From assembly GCF_958979055.1 (NCBI RefSeq), contig NC_084896.1:1922001-1986000 (forward strand): 64,000 bases of DNA, given 5' to 3'. Within the stretch, counting starts at the first letter, position 1. The number at the start of each line of letters is the position of its first letter. The notes below the pieces were generated by a model. The model was not told where the DNA came from. It did not search any database and saw nothing but the letters and a program-made list of their open reading frames with translations. The position numbers were made by a program, and so were the translations under genes. Positions 48,421 through 60,239 of the stretch are shown here, one piece after another. Source of the stretch: Alnus glutinosa. Taxonomy: Eukaryota > Streptophyta > Magnoliopsida > Fagales > Betulaceae.

Positions 48421-51400
48421 GTCACCCCGGGTTGGAAAGAACTTGTCCTCGAGTTCACAGCAATATCATCAGAATCCGCAAAATAAGGACTTAAGTGCTT
48501 CACATTAAAGACATCAGAGGTCTTCAAATGACTGGGGAGACGCAACCTGTAGGCGTTGTCATTGATCTTTTGCAATATTTCACAGGGCCCGATCTTCGGC
48601 TCCTTAAGCTTATTATACTCGCCAACAGGGAACCGATCACGAGTTAACACTGCCCAAACAAAATCACCAACATCAAAAAGTACCTGACGACGATGGCGGT
48701 CCGCTCGAGCCTTGTACTTGTCATTGCTCTCCTGAATGGCCAGTTTTACCTGCTCATGGATGCCCCGAAGATGGTCGGCCAGCTCATCTGCCTTAGGATT
48801 CAAGCGACTGACACGTGGAACAGGAGCCAAGTCCAATACTCCGGATGGATTCTGACCATAGACAATCTCGAATGGGCTCATCCCTGTGGTCCTGCTCTTC
48901 GACCTGTTGTAGGCAAACTCTGCTTGAGTTAGGGCCAAATCCCACTGCTTTGGCTTAGTCCCTGCCAGACATCGCAAGAGGTTACCCAAACTCCGGTTCA
49001 CCACTTCTGTCTGGCCATCTGTCTGGGGGTGGTAGGCACTACTGAAGTTCAACTTTGTCCCCAGTTTTCCCCATAAGCTCCTCCAAAAACTACTAATAAA
49101 TTTGGTATCCCGATCTGAAGTGATGGATCGAGGGACACCATGAAGACGCACAATCTCCCTAAAGTAGAGATGGGCGATCCGAACAGCATCCATGGTCTTC
49201 CTGCAAGCTATGAAATGGGCCATCTTGGAAAACCTATCAACCACAACCAAAATGGAATCACAGGCCCGTTGGGTACGGGGTAAGCCCAACACAAAGTCCA
49301 TGCTGACATCGAGCCACGGAGCGTCAGGAACCGGTAATGGGGTGTACAAGCCTGCATTGGTGAGGACACCCTTGGACTTCTGACACACATAACAACGCTC
49401 CACAAAGTGAGCCACGTCACTGGTCAACTTGGGCCAATAGTAGTCAGAGGAGATAAGAGCCAACGTCTTGTCTCGCCCGAAGTGGCCCTCGTTATGAAGT
49501 TCACTAATAATCTGTTGCCTTAGTGAACAATCTGGAATGCACAATTGTAACCCACGAAACAGATAACCATTATGCAAAATGAAATCAGAACGGTGACCAT
49601 CTGTTACCTCCTGAATGATCTTCCCAAAGGAAGGGTCTGCTGCATACATGTCAGTGAAAGCTTCAAACCCTGCGACTCTAGTGCTCATGGTGGTAAGGAG
49701 CATCGTACGACGACTCAGTGCATCTGCTACACGGTTTAGACTTCCTGCTTGGTGCCTTAGTGCAAAGGTAAATTCCTGTAAGTATGCCACCCACTTGGCG
49801 TGCCGTCTACTTAGCTTGTGTTGCCCATTAATGTACTTCAGGGCCTCATGATCGGTAATGAGGATAAACTCTTTGTGTACCAGATAGTGTCGCCAATGCT
49901 TCAAAGACTGGACGATGGCATAAAACTCCAGGTCGTAGGTGGAGTAATTCTTCTTTGATCCCGATAGCTTCTCACTGAAAAAAGCTATGGGACGCCCCTC
50001 CTGACTGAGAACGCCTCCAATGCCAACTCCAGATGCGTCGCAGTTTACTTCGAACACCTTCTCAAAGTCAGGGAGTGCCAAAACTGGTGCCTCGGTCATC
50101 TTCTGCTTGACCAGTTAGAAACTGATCTCTGCCTCCTCAGACCACTGGAACTCACGACCTATGAGGCACTCTGTGATGGGAGCAATCAGGGTGCTGAAAT
50201 TCCTGATGAATCGGCGGTAGAAGGACGCCAACCCATGGAAACTCCTCACGTCATGTAAGGTCTTTGGCTGGGGCCACTCCAAAACGGCATCTATCTTGGA
50301 CTGATCTGCATGGACACCATCAGTAGATACAACAAAACCAAGAAAGGTTACCGATGTAATGAAGAACGAACACTTCTTCTGATTAACGAAGAGGCGCTCC
50401 GTTCTCAACGTACTGAAAATAGCACGGAGGTGCTCAAAATGTGACGTCCAGGTCGGACTATAGATAAGGATATCGTCGAAGTACACCACGACGAATTTCC
50501 CCATAAAAGGCCGCAGAACCTGATGCATGAACCTCATAAAGGTACTGGGTGCATTGGACAACCCAAAAGGCATCACCAACCACGTACAGCCCATGTTGTG
50601 TTTTGAACGCCGTCTTTCACTCATCTCCAGGCCTTATTCTGATCTGGTGGTAGCCGCTTTTAAGATCAATTTTGGAGAAGACCCGAGAACCGGCTAACTG
50701 ATCCAACATATCATCCAAGCGAGGAATTGGGAACCGGTATTTTACGGTGATCCGGTTGATGGCTCTGCTATCAACGCACATGGGCCATGAACCATCTTTC
50801 TTTGGTACCAACAGGGCAGGAACGACACATGGACTCATACTCTCACGGATGTAGCCCCGCTCCAGCAACTCCACCACTTGCCGTTGCAACTCTTCCGCTT
50901 CCTTGGGACTGAGGCGATAGGCTAGCCTATTCGGCAAAATCGATCCAGGAATCAGGTCAATCTGATGTTGGATGTCTCGTATCGGTGGTAGTCCGGGGGG
51001 AAAATCTTTTGGCATGAGGTCAGAAAATTCTGAAAGCATCCGCTGCACTTCTGGCAGCAATTCTGGCGCTTCGTCTACTGCACTATTCCCACAAGGCAGT
51101 AACGCAAAAATTCTGTCTTCACGCTCAATTTCGACTAAGAATCTGGACAAAGAAAGCAGGTTAGTATTATCGGCTACCTGGGTAGGATTGGCTCCATCCC
51201 GACGAGGTGCTAACACAATCTTCTTCCCTTTGATGCTAAGGGAATAAGTATTCTTCCTGCCATCATGTACCACACTGCGATCGTACTGCCAAGGCCTGCC
51301 TAATAGTATATGACAAGCGTCCATAGCTACTACATCACACCAAGCATTGTCAAAATACTTCTTGCCTACAGAAAAAGATACTAGGCATCGTCTATCTACT

Positions 51401-52695
51401 TTTACCTCACTTCCTTTGCTGAGCCACGACAGCTTGTATGGCTTAGGATGATGTTCGGTCTTCAATTGCAATTTCTGGACAGCCTCATCAGACACTACGT
51501 TCTCGCAACTGCCACTATCAATGATCATCTTACATACCTTGTCGGCCACCGTGCAAGTGGTATGGAAAATATTGGTTCTCAACCAATCATCTCTAGAGTC
51601 CCCCTTGGGAGTCAGCAGACTCTTACGAATGACGAGAGTTTCTTGGCAGTCTCCATACAGCACCTCTTCATCCACATCTTCGTCATACACTGGATCTCCA
51701 GTCTCCTCATACGTGTAATCTACCATGTCTTCCTCAAGCATGAGGTTTTTGCCCTTCTGGCTGGCAGGTTTCCTGCATTCACTTGCTCTATGCCCCTGTT
51801 CCCCACATCGATAACATTTAACATTAGGGTTAGTATTACCATTACCCTATGTTGGCGGCTGGACAGGACGAAATTCTTGGGGCCGAACCGGATGGTTGCT
51901 TTGATCGCTTCTAACCACAGGCCGCTTGTTCTGCTGCTTCTCTGCAACAAGTGCACGCTGATAGGCCTCCGAAACAGTCCACAACGAGTGTAGGCTGAAG
52001 GCATCTTGTAGGGGCTGTCGTAATCCTCCCAAATACCGCGCCACCATCTGCTCTTCTGTCTCAGATAAATCATTCCGCGCGATCAGCTGATAGAACTCCT
52101 CGGTGTAATCATCCACCGATCTCATGCCTTGCCTCAACGAGTGAAGTCGCTGAAACAGGGTTTGAGTGTAGCCGAACGGGAGGAAGTGACTCTTCATCTT
52201 GATCTTCATCTTCTCCCAATCGGTGATCTTGGCTTTGCCTTGCCTCTCTCTGGACCGCTTCAACTGCTCCCACCACGCAGATGCTCGACCCTTTAATTTG
52301 ATGGCGACCAGTTTCACTTTGTCGCGATCAGGGACTTCCTTATACTCAAAAATCCGCTCTATCTCATTCAACCAATCGACGAAACCTTCGGCTTGTAACG
52401 TGCCAGAAAACTCGGGCAGGTCTACCTTGAAACCGAGGGCTCCATGATGACGTTCCCGACCACGGTGGTCCTGGTTTGGAACGGGATTGTGATACGGGTT
52501 GTCGAAGGTGGAATCGGAATCGGAGTTCTCCATCTCACGATTGCCGAATTCCTGCACCGCAAGGCGCTGGGTTAATTCTGCAACTTGCCTCTGCAAATCT
52601 TCAATCATCACGTCCTGAACGCTACGATCACGGTGCGGAGCTTCCTCATTCGGAACCTGCCCACGACGACCACCACGACCACGACCACCAGCCAT
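48312..52695 (-). pseudogene. Ty3 gag-pol, disabled by three nonsense codons and one frameshift
   Basis: ATG 52695 (MAGGRGRGGRRGQ) starts gag; the core ASAWWEQLKR and FLPFGYTQTLFQRL lie around residues 150-190. A TAG at 51847-51849 precedes the CCHC knuckle (CYRCGEQGHRASEC). The protease has MIIDSGSCENVV. The reverse transcriptase has VPKKDGSWPMCVDSRAIN, KIDLKSGYHQIRI and YFDDILIYS. RNase H begins at about VNCDASGVGIGGVLSQ. The integrase has HHCC (HNEGHFGRDKT... CYVCQKSKG) and DDE residues in DFVLGLP, SDRDTKF and TDGQTEVVNR. A TGA (50617-50619), a 2-nt deletion about 35 nt further on and a TAA (about 50115) break the reverse transcriptase and its junction to RNase H. The C-terminus lacks a classical chromodomain and instead has RTSSFQPG followed by DAG across the LTR border. 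Confidence 0.93.
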
Positions 52696-52733
52696 CGGAA
52701 CTGATGAAGACCACGTCTCAGGAAGGTGCTGAA

Positions 52734-52745
52734 GCTCTGATACCA
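52734..52745 (-). other. Primer binding site of the Ty3 element
   Basis: TGGTATCAGAGC on the minus strand, 2 nt after the 5' LTR: the initiator tRNA-Met complement. Confidence 0.93.
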
Positions 52746-52747
52746 AT

Positions 52748-53391
52748 TGACGCCGGAACAGAATAGCGATTATTCTGTAGGCTAAACACTAAGTATTTTG
52801 CAAGGAAGAAACAAAGAAAATCACCCCAAAACAGAGAGAAAAACTCTGAATTCTGATAATTAATCAATAACAATGAACTGTCGAAAAAACGCCCACAAGC
52901 CGGGCTTAAATAGCTGAAAATTAGGTTTAGGAGAATTTTTGCCAAAATTAGCAAAATCCCGAAAACCATAATAAAACGAAATACATAATAAAATAATTAT
53001 TCTGTCGAAAATCTGGCCCAAATCGGGCTCAGAATCACCTCCTAAACAATAAAGGAAAAGTTACCATAAATAGCAAAAAATATCTAAAATTAGGATTTTG
53101 ACAAGGAAAACAGCGGATTTTGGGGCTCGAAACGAGGCGCACCGAGCAAAGCTCGGTGGCCACGATGTGCGCGCCGAAGAGAGCTTTCCGAATTGGGGTC
53201 ATATGCACGAAACGGATACACGTAGCCAAAGTTATGGCCAAATTACTGCGGCGCACTCGGAAATTGCCCCAATTAGACCAGATTACGATTTCTTGCCAAT
53301 TTTGCGCTGATCCGCCTGCTCCAAGTAATTCAGCGCCTTTATTGTGCAATCTGACAACTCAGCGTCATCAGACTCGGACCCTCCTGCATCA
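52748..53391 (-). repeat. 5' LTR of the Ty3 element
   Basis: 644 bp, TGATGCAGG...GGCGTCA on the minus strand. High similarity to the 3' LTR indicates a recent insertion. Confidence 0.95.
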
Positions 53392-53396
53392 AATTT

Positions 53397-55520
53397 ATTC
53401 ACAGGAACTTTCAAGAAGAATTTCGATTAACAAAAATACTGAAACTCAGCAAGACATAGCCTCAATTCACACACCAATAACAATACTTTGTTAAAAAAAA
53501 CCCAATATTCATATAAAAGAGATTCAACCTATCTTATATACCAAATAAGAGATTTAGAGTAGAGTCTCAATATTTCAGCAAAAGTCCAGATTACAAATCA
53601 TATATTAAATTATATAATCGATACTCATATGGCCACAACAAGAAATCAGCCCAATAATCACAGCATTCCTTTAGCATTCAGCAAATTTTTTTCTAAATAA
53701 TTCAACCCAATCCATAGTGTACCTATTTGGTTAATCAGAAAAAATATAAGAATGCCCAAGATAAAACACTAACTGGCTATCTCCAAACAGCCCCAAAACC
53801 ACTCCAAACTGACTAGATAATTCATTACATCAAAACATCACAACAAGACAATCAAAACTACAACATCCCAAAACAAAACTCAGAAATTCTCAATCCCATT
53901 CGGTTCCTCTACCTGAAAAACAACCCAGCAATTCTCAACAGATTTTACACCTATTCAGTTTTCTGCAAAGAAATCCTCCAGAAAAATAACCCCCAAAATT
54001 AAATCTCAAGAGAACTCTTGCCCGAAAGTCTACCTAGTGATTTCTTCTACACCCATACGGTTTTTCTTCAGAAAAAGTTCAGAAATTTCAATTTTCTTTT
54101 CTCTTCTCTATCGAAAAATCCTTCTTAAAGCCAAAATTTTCATAACAAATCAACCCAAACTGAAACAAGATCAAGACTCAAAGATTTCTCAAAGACCCAT
54201 TCAACCCATAATCTGAAAATTAAAAACCCAGAAATTAACACTCACAGGGGACAGATTTTCTTCTTCTTTGGGGACCCAGAAGTCGCCGGAAAAGTGCTCT
54301 CCGGTGGCGTTGCCGGTTCAGGGCCGTGGCTTTTGGGCCCGGCGGCGTCGTCCGCCCAGTCCGGTGGCTAGCCCACCGGCTGGGTCTCTCCCCATTCCTT
54401 CTGGTCTCTCACTCAACACTAGTTTCTCTGGTTCCTCGTATGGGTAGAAGAATAGAACAAAAGAATAAAAGAGAAAAGAAAAAGAAAGGAAAGAAGAGAA
54501 AAAAATAAAATAAAGAAGAAGATATAAAATATAGAAATGGGTGTAGAGGCTGAAGGATTTGGGCATGAACTCAACGTGTTGAGCCTAAACTGTAACGTGG
54601 CGATGTTTCTTTGTAATGAGGCAGGAGGCTTCTGACGCGTAGAAGAAGAATTGAAATGTGGCAATGCTCGTGTTTTGGATCAAAAAGCTTTAGACGCGTA
54701 GAAGGTGAAATCAGTTCATTTCTGCAACGTGTAGGTGAAAAAATGAAATCTGTCGTGGGAGAAGTGAAAGGTGGAAAATGTCGACCACGAGAATTTAAAA
54801 AATTTGTATATATCTTTACTTTAGCTTAATAATATAAGCGGTGAAGGCCTCGGAACAGTAGTCAATTCATTTGAACGTGTGAACAGTGATTTTCCTTAGA
54901 CATTTTTTTTTCCGATTCTGCCCTTCTTCTTTCTTCATTGGATCAAAACAGACAGAGGTATTTTTGTCTTTCAACATTTTGTTGGATTTTTGAAATTACT
55001 ATTTTACTCCTGACATGCTTCGGCTGGAAAAAAATCTGTTGGGCATTTTGTCTTTTAAATTGAAATTACTGTTTTACCCTCTAAGTTTGTAAAGAGTTGA
55101 GGTTTTTTGAAATTTCTTGGTCTTTTCAATCCTGCCTAAGTTTTACGTTTTTACCCCTTTAAATCCTTAAAAATATGGGTTTTTTGGTCTTTTTAATGTT
55201 AATTACTTTTGTGCCCTTTTCTTTGTTAAAGATTTGTTCTTCCCCGGGGGCCTTTTTGTCTTTTAAATTTTTCGCATTTTTTTTACCAGCGTATGCTTTT
55301 ACCGTTTTGACCTTATTCGTTTTCATACGAATCAGATTTTCCCCTGGTTTTTTAGACGTTTCGCCCCTCTTTCTTTCTTCTTCCCGCATGTTCTTTTTTC
55401 TTCTCGTTCTTTCGTGTTCGACGCAGTCCCGCCATACCCAAGGACGATTTGGTAGATTTGTTCTACCAAATGCAGTCCGAAATTACGCCGGTCACTTTTA
55501 GCCTGAGAGGATTTTTCCTG
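53397..55520 (-). other. Non-coding, LTR-like sequence (unassigned)
   Basis: On the minus strand, 55200-54900 has repeated GGGTAAAACAGTAATTTC-type phrases, then a GC-richer stretch (54420-54280) and a long non-coding tail. This is the usual texture of a Ty3 chromovirus LTR. No ends, partner LTR or coding region could be tied to it. No gene was recognised. Confidence 0.35.
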
Positions 55521-55601
55521 CTGTTGAGATTTGTGAAATCTCAATAGGAAGGAAGGACGATGTTATTTATCAACTCGTCCACAAAAATTCTGTCTTCCTC
55601 G

Positions 55602-55995
55602 TTTTTTTGGTGCGCCCTGCTTTGTATCTCTCCAATCAGTCAAGAAATCGTGCGTTTTGCCTTCATTAATATCCTGCAATTTCGCCTTCCTCAATGCCCT
55701 AAATCTTCAATCCATCATGTAAGTACGTCTTTTATGTATAACATACACTCGTATGCTTTTTTATATACACAGACTCGCACATGTATTAATATCCTGCTTT
55801 GTATGCTTTTTTGGGTGCGCCCTGCTTTGTATCTCTCCAATCGGTCAAGAAATCGTGCGTTTTGCCTTCATTAATATCCTGCAATTTCGCCTTCCTCAAT
55901 GCCCTAAATCTTCAATCCATCATGTAAGTACGTCTTTTATGTATAACATACACTCGTATGCTTTTTTATATACACAGACTCGCGCATGTATATAG
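55602..55995 (+). repeat. Two-copy tandem duplication, period 205 bp
   Basis: GTGCGCCCTGCTTTGTATCT begins at about 55610 and again at 55815. Each copy continues through TCAATCCATCATGTAAGTAC and TATACACAGACTCGC. A third partial copy (TTTGTATCTCTCCAATCGGT) occurs at about 59647. The repeated unit has splice-donor-like GTAAGT after an exon-like stretch. Confidence 0.85.
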
Positions 55996-56679
55996 ATCAA
56001 TTTTTTTCTTTCCTTTATGCTTTGGTTTGACGCACAGAGAAATCAAAAGGGAGTGGCGTCGCTGCAAAGAAAAATAAGAGAGAAAGACCTGCACAGTGAG
56101 GGAGAACAAGGGAGAAACAGAGCTGTCGTTTGGGTTGCTCCGATTTCTCTATTCCAAACTACGGTTTTTGAAGAATTTGGTCTGTGTCTTCATGCTCCGT
56201 TTGGTTATGACGAGAAATGAACAGATAGATTTTTTTTTTTTTTTTAAATTTTTTTATTTATTATTATTATTTTAAAGTCTTTATGTTAGTTCAAGATTTA
56301 TCATTTACCAATTTCGCAAACAAAATTTCAATTTTTTTTTTTTGTTCTTTAGATTTATTCTTAGTTGAGTGGATTCGTAATATAGTGTGGGACTTGGAAA
56401 AATGTCAAGGGTGGATTTTTTTTGAAATCTCTTCTCTGGACTGGTGCAATGCACAAAAGTTTTTTGGACAGTGACAAGGAATTCACCCATCAGACAAGTG
56501 TTCTTGTGATTATATTGGAAATAATGGAAATTCCTTCTCATATTAATTAAAACCAAGAATCTTTGTTTTGTATTCAATATGTTATTATCTACTTTTGATG
56601 TCTGAATTATTTTAATTTTTATCTTTACATCTCTTTGTATGCAGTGTCACGGTTTGCTAGATCATTTCCATTTTTCTTC

Positions 56680-57022
56680 CATCAATTAGATCTGATGGCT
56701 GATCTGTTGGAAACACCATCTGCTGAAGCCATTGCCAGGGTATGTTTCCTGTGATTAACTTGTTCTTTACATGGATTTGAGTATGTTGTTATGCATTATT
56801 GTTCTGTTGCTTGTCCTCATCCATGCAACAATTGGTTTTGCTGAACCATTGGTATTATATGGACAGGTACGCAATGAGAAGGCTCGGAGATACTTGAGCA
56901 GCATGAGGAAGAAGAAGCCCATTCCTTTTTCCCAGAAGTTCCCAAATGCAGATCCACTTGCACTTCTCTTATTAGAAAGAATGCTGGCATTTGAACCCAA
57001 GGATCGACCTACTGCTGAAGAG
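56680..57022 (+). pseudogene. MAP kinase gene fragment (TDY-type, MPK8/15-like), two exons with intron
   Basis: Exon piece 56680-56739 reads HQLDLMADLLETPSAEAIAR. Exon 56867-57022 reads VRNEKARRYLSSMRKKKPIP and then a segment ending LAFEPKDRPTAEE. Both borders have intact GT/AG sites and the intervening intron is 127 bp. This is kinase subdomains X-XI only; the catalytic core and C-terminus are absent on both sides. Within it, LLLLERM replaces the usual LRLLERM. It is a captured genomic fragment, not a working kinase. Confidence 0.85.
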
Positions 57023-57432
57023 GTAAAATATTTATACCTGTTAATCTTACTTTTTACAATATATATTATCTTCAGAGGTGACATATTGTGTTCATGAGTC
57101 TTTTGATGATGATTTTGTGAAGATCAATTTAATAAATATATATGAGATAGCCAACATATTTTTTATGTGTTGTGTGTGCTTCCTCAAAGTATATCCGAGA
57201 TAGCCTTTGATGCTATGAAATGATGGTTTTGTTATAGAAATCATGTTATTTAAGGCTTAAATATGTTTGACAATCTGTTTGGCATACAGAACTTCACATG
57301 GTATAGATGCTTCTGATGCATGTGTATTTTTCATATGGCAGTCTAATTGGACTTGCTATTGATCTGTCATTGCAAATAGCATCCATTAGCAGACTTCCTT
57401 TTTTTTTATTTTTTTTTATTTATTAATTTTCG

Positions 57433-57433
<1 letters not shown>

Positions 57434-57491
<58 letters not shown>
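57434..57491. repeat. (AT)n microsatellite
   Basis: Dinucleotide run of about 58 bp. Confidence 0.95.
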
Positions 57492-57494
<3 letters not shown>

Positions 57495-57844
57495 GTAGGG
57501 CATAGTTGAAGATAGAGCCAAGGGATCTGTGCTCATCTTTTTGGAAGAAGCTGATGGAGGGGTCCAAAATTCACCCATCCATCCGGATTTGTGCTCATCT
57601 TTTGTAATCAAGGAATTGAAACAATGGTCCTATGAGTACATTGCTTTTAGGTGTTTATTTATATAAATTATGTATGGTTTTGTTTTGGATTTAGTTGAAA
57701 CATTGAATGAATGTATTTGTAATTAGCAATCTAATGATGGTATTTTGCCCATATGATTTTTGTTTTTGATTAAGTTATTTTGTAGATGTTTTATCATGAG
57801 GTGAAAACAGATTTTGAAAGGGGGAAATTTCATATAATAACCGC

Positions 57845-57861
<17 letters not shown>

Positions 57862-57875
<14 letters not shown>

Positions 57876-58209
57876 TTAGTTTGTGACGCTTATACAGAAA
57901 ACGTCATAAAACATTAATGTCTTTTTATATAGTAGCCGTCATAAAATAATGACATTTACTGCGTAAGCGTCACAACAAAAACGCGTCCTTTACAAAAAAG
58001 TGACATTATTTGGAATTTATGACGCTTATGGAAGAAGCATCATGAATTTATGACGCTTATTGAAGAAGCGTCGTTAAAAAAATTTGCAGACCGACAGTGC
58101 ACTACCCTTAGCAAACGTCGTAGAATAAATGACACTAACTGATGGTGACACTTTTTTAGTGAATAGTGACGTTTAAAAAGCGTCACCAAAGGCCCGTTTT
58201 TTTGTAGTG
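57862..58209. mobile_element. Non-autonomous CACTA (En/Spm) element end
   Basis: The right terminus, read on the minus strand, is CACTACAAAAAAACGGGC (58192-58209), the CACTA signature. Inside are many subterminal GACGCTTAT/AGCGTCA motifs in both orientations. The expected left CACTA end is replaced by a T-run/A-run, so the left border is approximate and the element may be truncated. Confidence 0.7.
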
Positions 58210-58986
58210 CAACTAAGTGGGACAGCTAGATGGAGGACTGGGGTAATTTCTTCTGCTCTCAATTCTTATCATGCATGAAATCAATTTGGTGTGCAATAGC
58301 TATTGGAAGCTTTTTAAATCTTTGGATTGGGCAAGCTTACTTTTCAATTCATGAGAATTGTGATCTATTAGTGGTTCTGTTTTACTAATTACTAGGGTTA
58401 TTCTTGTGGTCAACATCATGCTCATCTTCTTTTCTTTATGATGTGATATGGATCGAGCAGTTTGCCATTATCCCATTGATTCCGTGGTGTCAGTCGTCGT
58501 TAATGTCTTAGTGGTCCTTTTAATTCAATTTATCTAAATATTTTACTTTATTTTTATTTTCATAAGTTGTAGAATGACAGAGAATGATCAATATATATTT
58601 ATAAGTTTATAACAACAATAATTGCAGCGAGGTATAATTGTTGTCAATTTATTATTTATTTTTGTGGTGGTTGTTTCTATTCCTTCTGAATTATTTTCCC
58701 ATTATTTGTCTATTGAGAGATAAATGATTCAATACTTGGTTGATGGACAAGTACGCCCAGGCTCACTATATTCTCCCTGCCCCTTAGCACCCCCTTTCCA
58801 AAAATAAAATAAAAAGAAATAGAACTTAACAATCGCATATTATATATTTGTCCTCATCATAAATAATATAACGTATTATTTATGTGTTTTGTTCTGGTTA
58901 TTTTCCCAGGTTCACATAAAATTTGACGTCTCCAATTGTTATCGACGATATAATCTACATTGCCTTTGTTACCTTTTAAGGTGGAT

Positions 58987-59494
58987 TTACTTAATCTATT
59001 TTTCGCTTACATTATTGTTTTGCTATCTAATTTCAAAATATCCATATAGCACATGCCTATATATTTCTTCTTCATTTTCAGTGTACTTTTAATTATGTAA
59101 AGTATCTTTTGATCACTAATGCATAAATTTCATCCTGCTGCATAATATTTTTATGGGATTATATTCTCTTGGAAAATGAGTGTTATACGTTTTGAGTTGA
59201 TTTACACATCAAATCTTCTCCATAAACCAAAAAGCCTTTGCATTGTTGCTGAATTTTTGTTAGCTTTCTGCTTAAATTGTATAATACATTTTGCTGGTGC
59301 ATTCCCTAAGAATTATGAGCCTCCACTATGTGGTCTTTACTTAATCTATTTTTCACTTACATTATTCTATTGCTATCTAATTTCAAAAATATCCATATAA
59401 CACATGCCAATATATTTCTTTCTCCATTTTTGGTGTACTTTTGCTTAGGTATCTTCTGATCACTAATGCATAAATTCCATCCTGTTGGATAATA
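58987..59494. repeat. Direct duplication of about 160 bp (58987-59150 and 59339-59494)
   Basis: Both copies start TTACTTAATCTATTTTTC and end near TGATCACTAATGCATAAATT followed by CATCCTG. About 90% identity by eye, separated by 190 bp of unrelated sequence. Confidence 0.85.
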
Positions 59495-59511
59495 TTTGTT
59501 TTCTTGTCAGA

Positions 59512-59710
59512 AATCTATTGATCCTTCAGAGATACAGAGTACCAACCCCATCAGAGAGCTGGCTCGATTTTCTCCCAAAAATTTCTTCCATTTGCTCGGT
59601 TAACAGAAAGAGAGACAAGCATAGAGGAATTAAAAATCAGTGCCATGGTTTGTATCTCTCCAATCGGTCAAGAGATGTAGCTGTTCTTCAGAAAAATTCT
59701 CCTTACAAGG
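59512..59710 (+). other. Exon-like segment of unknown origin
   Basis: A CAG acceptor (59510) and a GT donor after CCTTACAAG (59710) bound a moderately GC-rich stretch that includes the third copy of the TCTCTCCAATCGGTCAAG motif. Its translation has early stops. I do not recognise it; it could be a 5' UTR exon of a captured gene. Confidence 0.3.
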
Positions 59711-60239
59711 TTCGTTTTCAGTTATTTCGTCTTCTATCCTTTGGGCTTCAGAATAATAATCCTTACTTTTTCTTCTAATGTTTTTCTGTTTGGAGAGACC
59801 TGCTTCTAAGCCATATACGTGTATAATGTGATTGTGTTGGTGATTCTTGTCGTTGATGGTACTCTTATGCTTTCGCTTAGAAATTGATCTGAATTACTTT
59901 CCTGCTTGATCGGCATTAATTTTTTCTTTTAAATTTTTTATTGTTTATTTTTGGTTAGACGGTCTGTTTGTTTGCTGAGAAAACGTAGGTAAACCTAACA
60001 GAAATCAAGAATTCTCAATTTCTAAACTCTTGGATTAGTAAGGGTGTAGTGATTGGTTATGGAAATTTCCATTTTTCTGATTTGTAATTGCTCTTTTTTT
60101 TTTTTTTTTTGGTGATTGAAAGAATTTATGTGGAATTATATTGATCAGATGGTGTGATTGATTTGGTGTAGTGAGGGAAACCTCTTGTAAGGAAATTCAT
60201 GTCATATTTATAGGGATCTTGGGAGGTGTGGCTGAGGAG

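Larger units (their letters stand above)
47778..53391 (-). mobile_element. Complete Ty3/Gypsy chromovirus-type element, CRM-like organisation
   Basis: LTRs at 52748-53391 (5' on the minus strand) and 47778-48420 (3') are about 98-99% alike by eye. The element is bounded by TGATGCAGG...GGCGTCA ends and a perfect 5-bp target duplication AATTT (47773-47777 and 53392-53396). A primer binding site for initiator tRNA-Met lies 2 nt inside the 5' LTR. Gag and pol follow in the order gag, protease, reverse transcriptase, RNase H, integrase. The pol frame extends 109 nt into the 3' LTR. Confidence 0.95.

Noticed and set aside
48064-48508. Open frames repeated at 48127-48508 and 53098-53494
   Set aside because: They are the two LTR copies of the Ty3 element read in other frames; only the pol tail (48312-48420) is meaningful.
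51448-51993. 181-codon plus-strand open frame
   Set aside because: Antisense shadow of Ty3 protease and zinc-knuckle sequence.
54318-54664. Possible short gene in GC-rich sequence near 54.3-54.6 kb
   Set aside because: Frames are low-complexity (Phe/Tyr/Leu runs) with no splice-consistent extension or domain; texture is that of an LTR.
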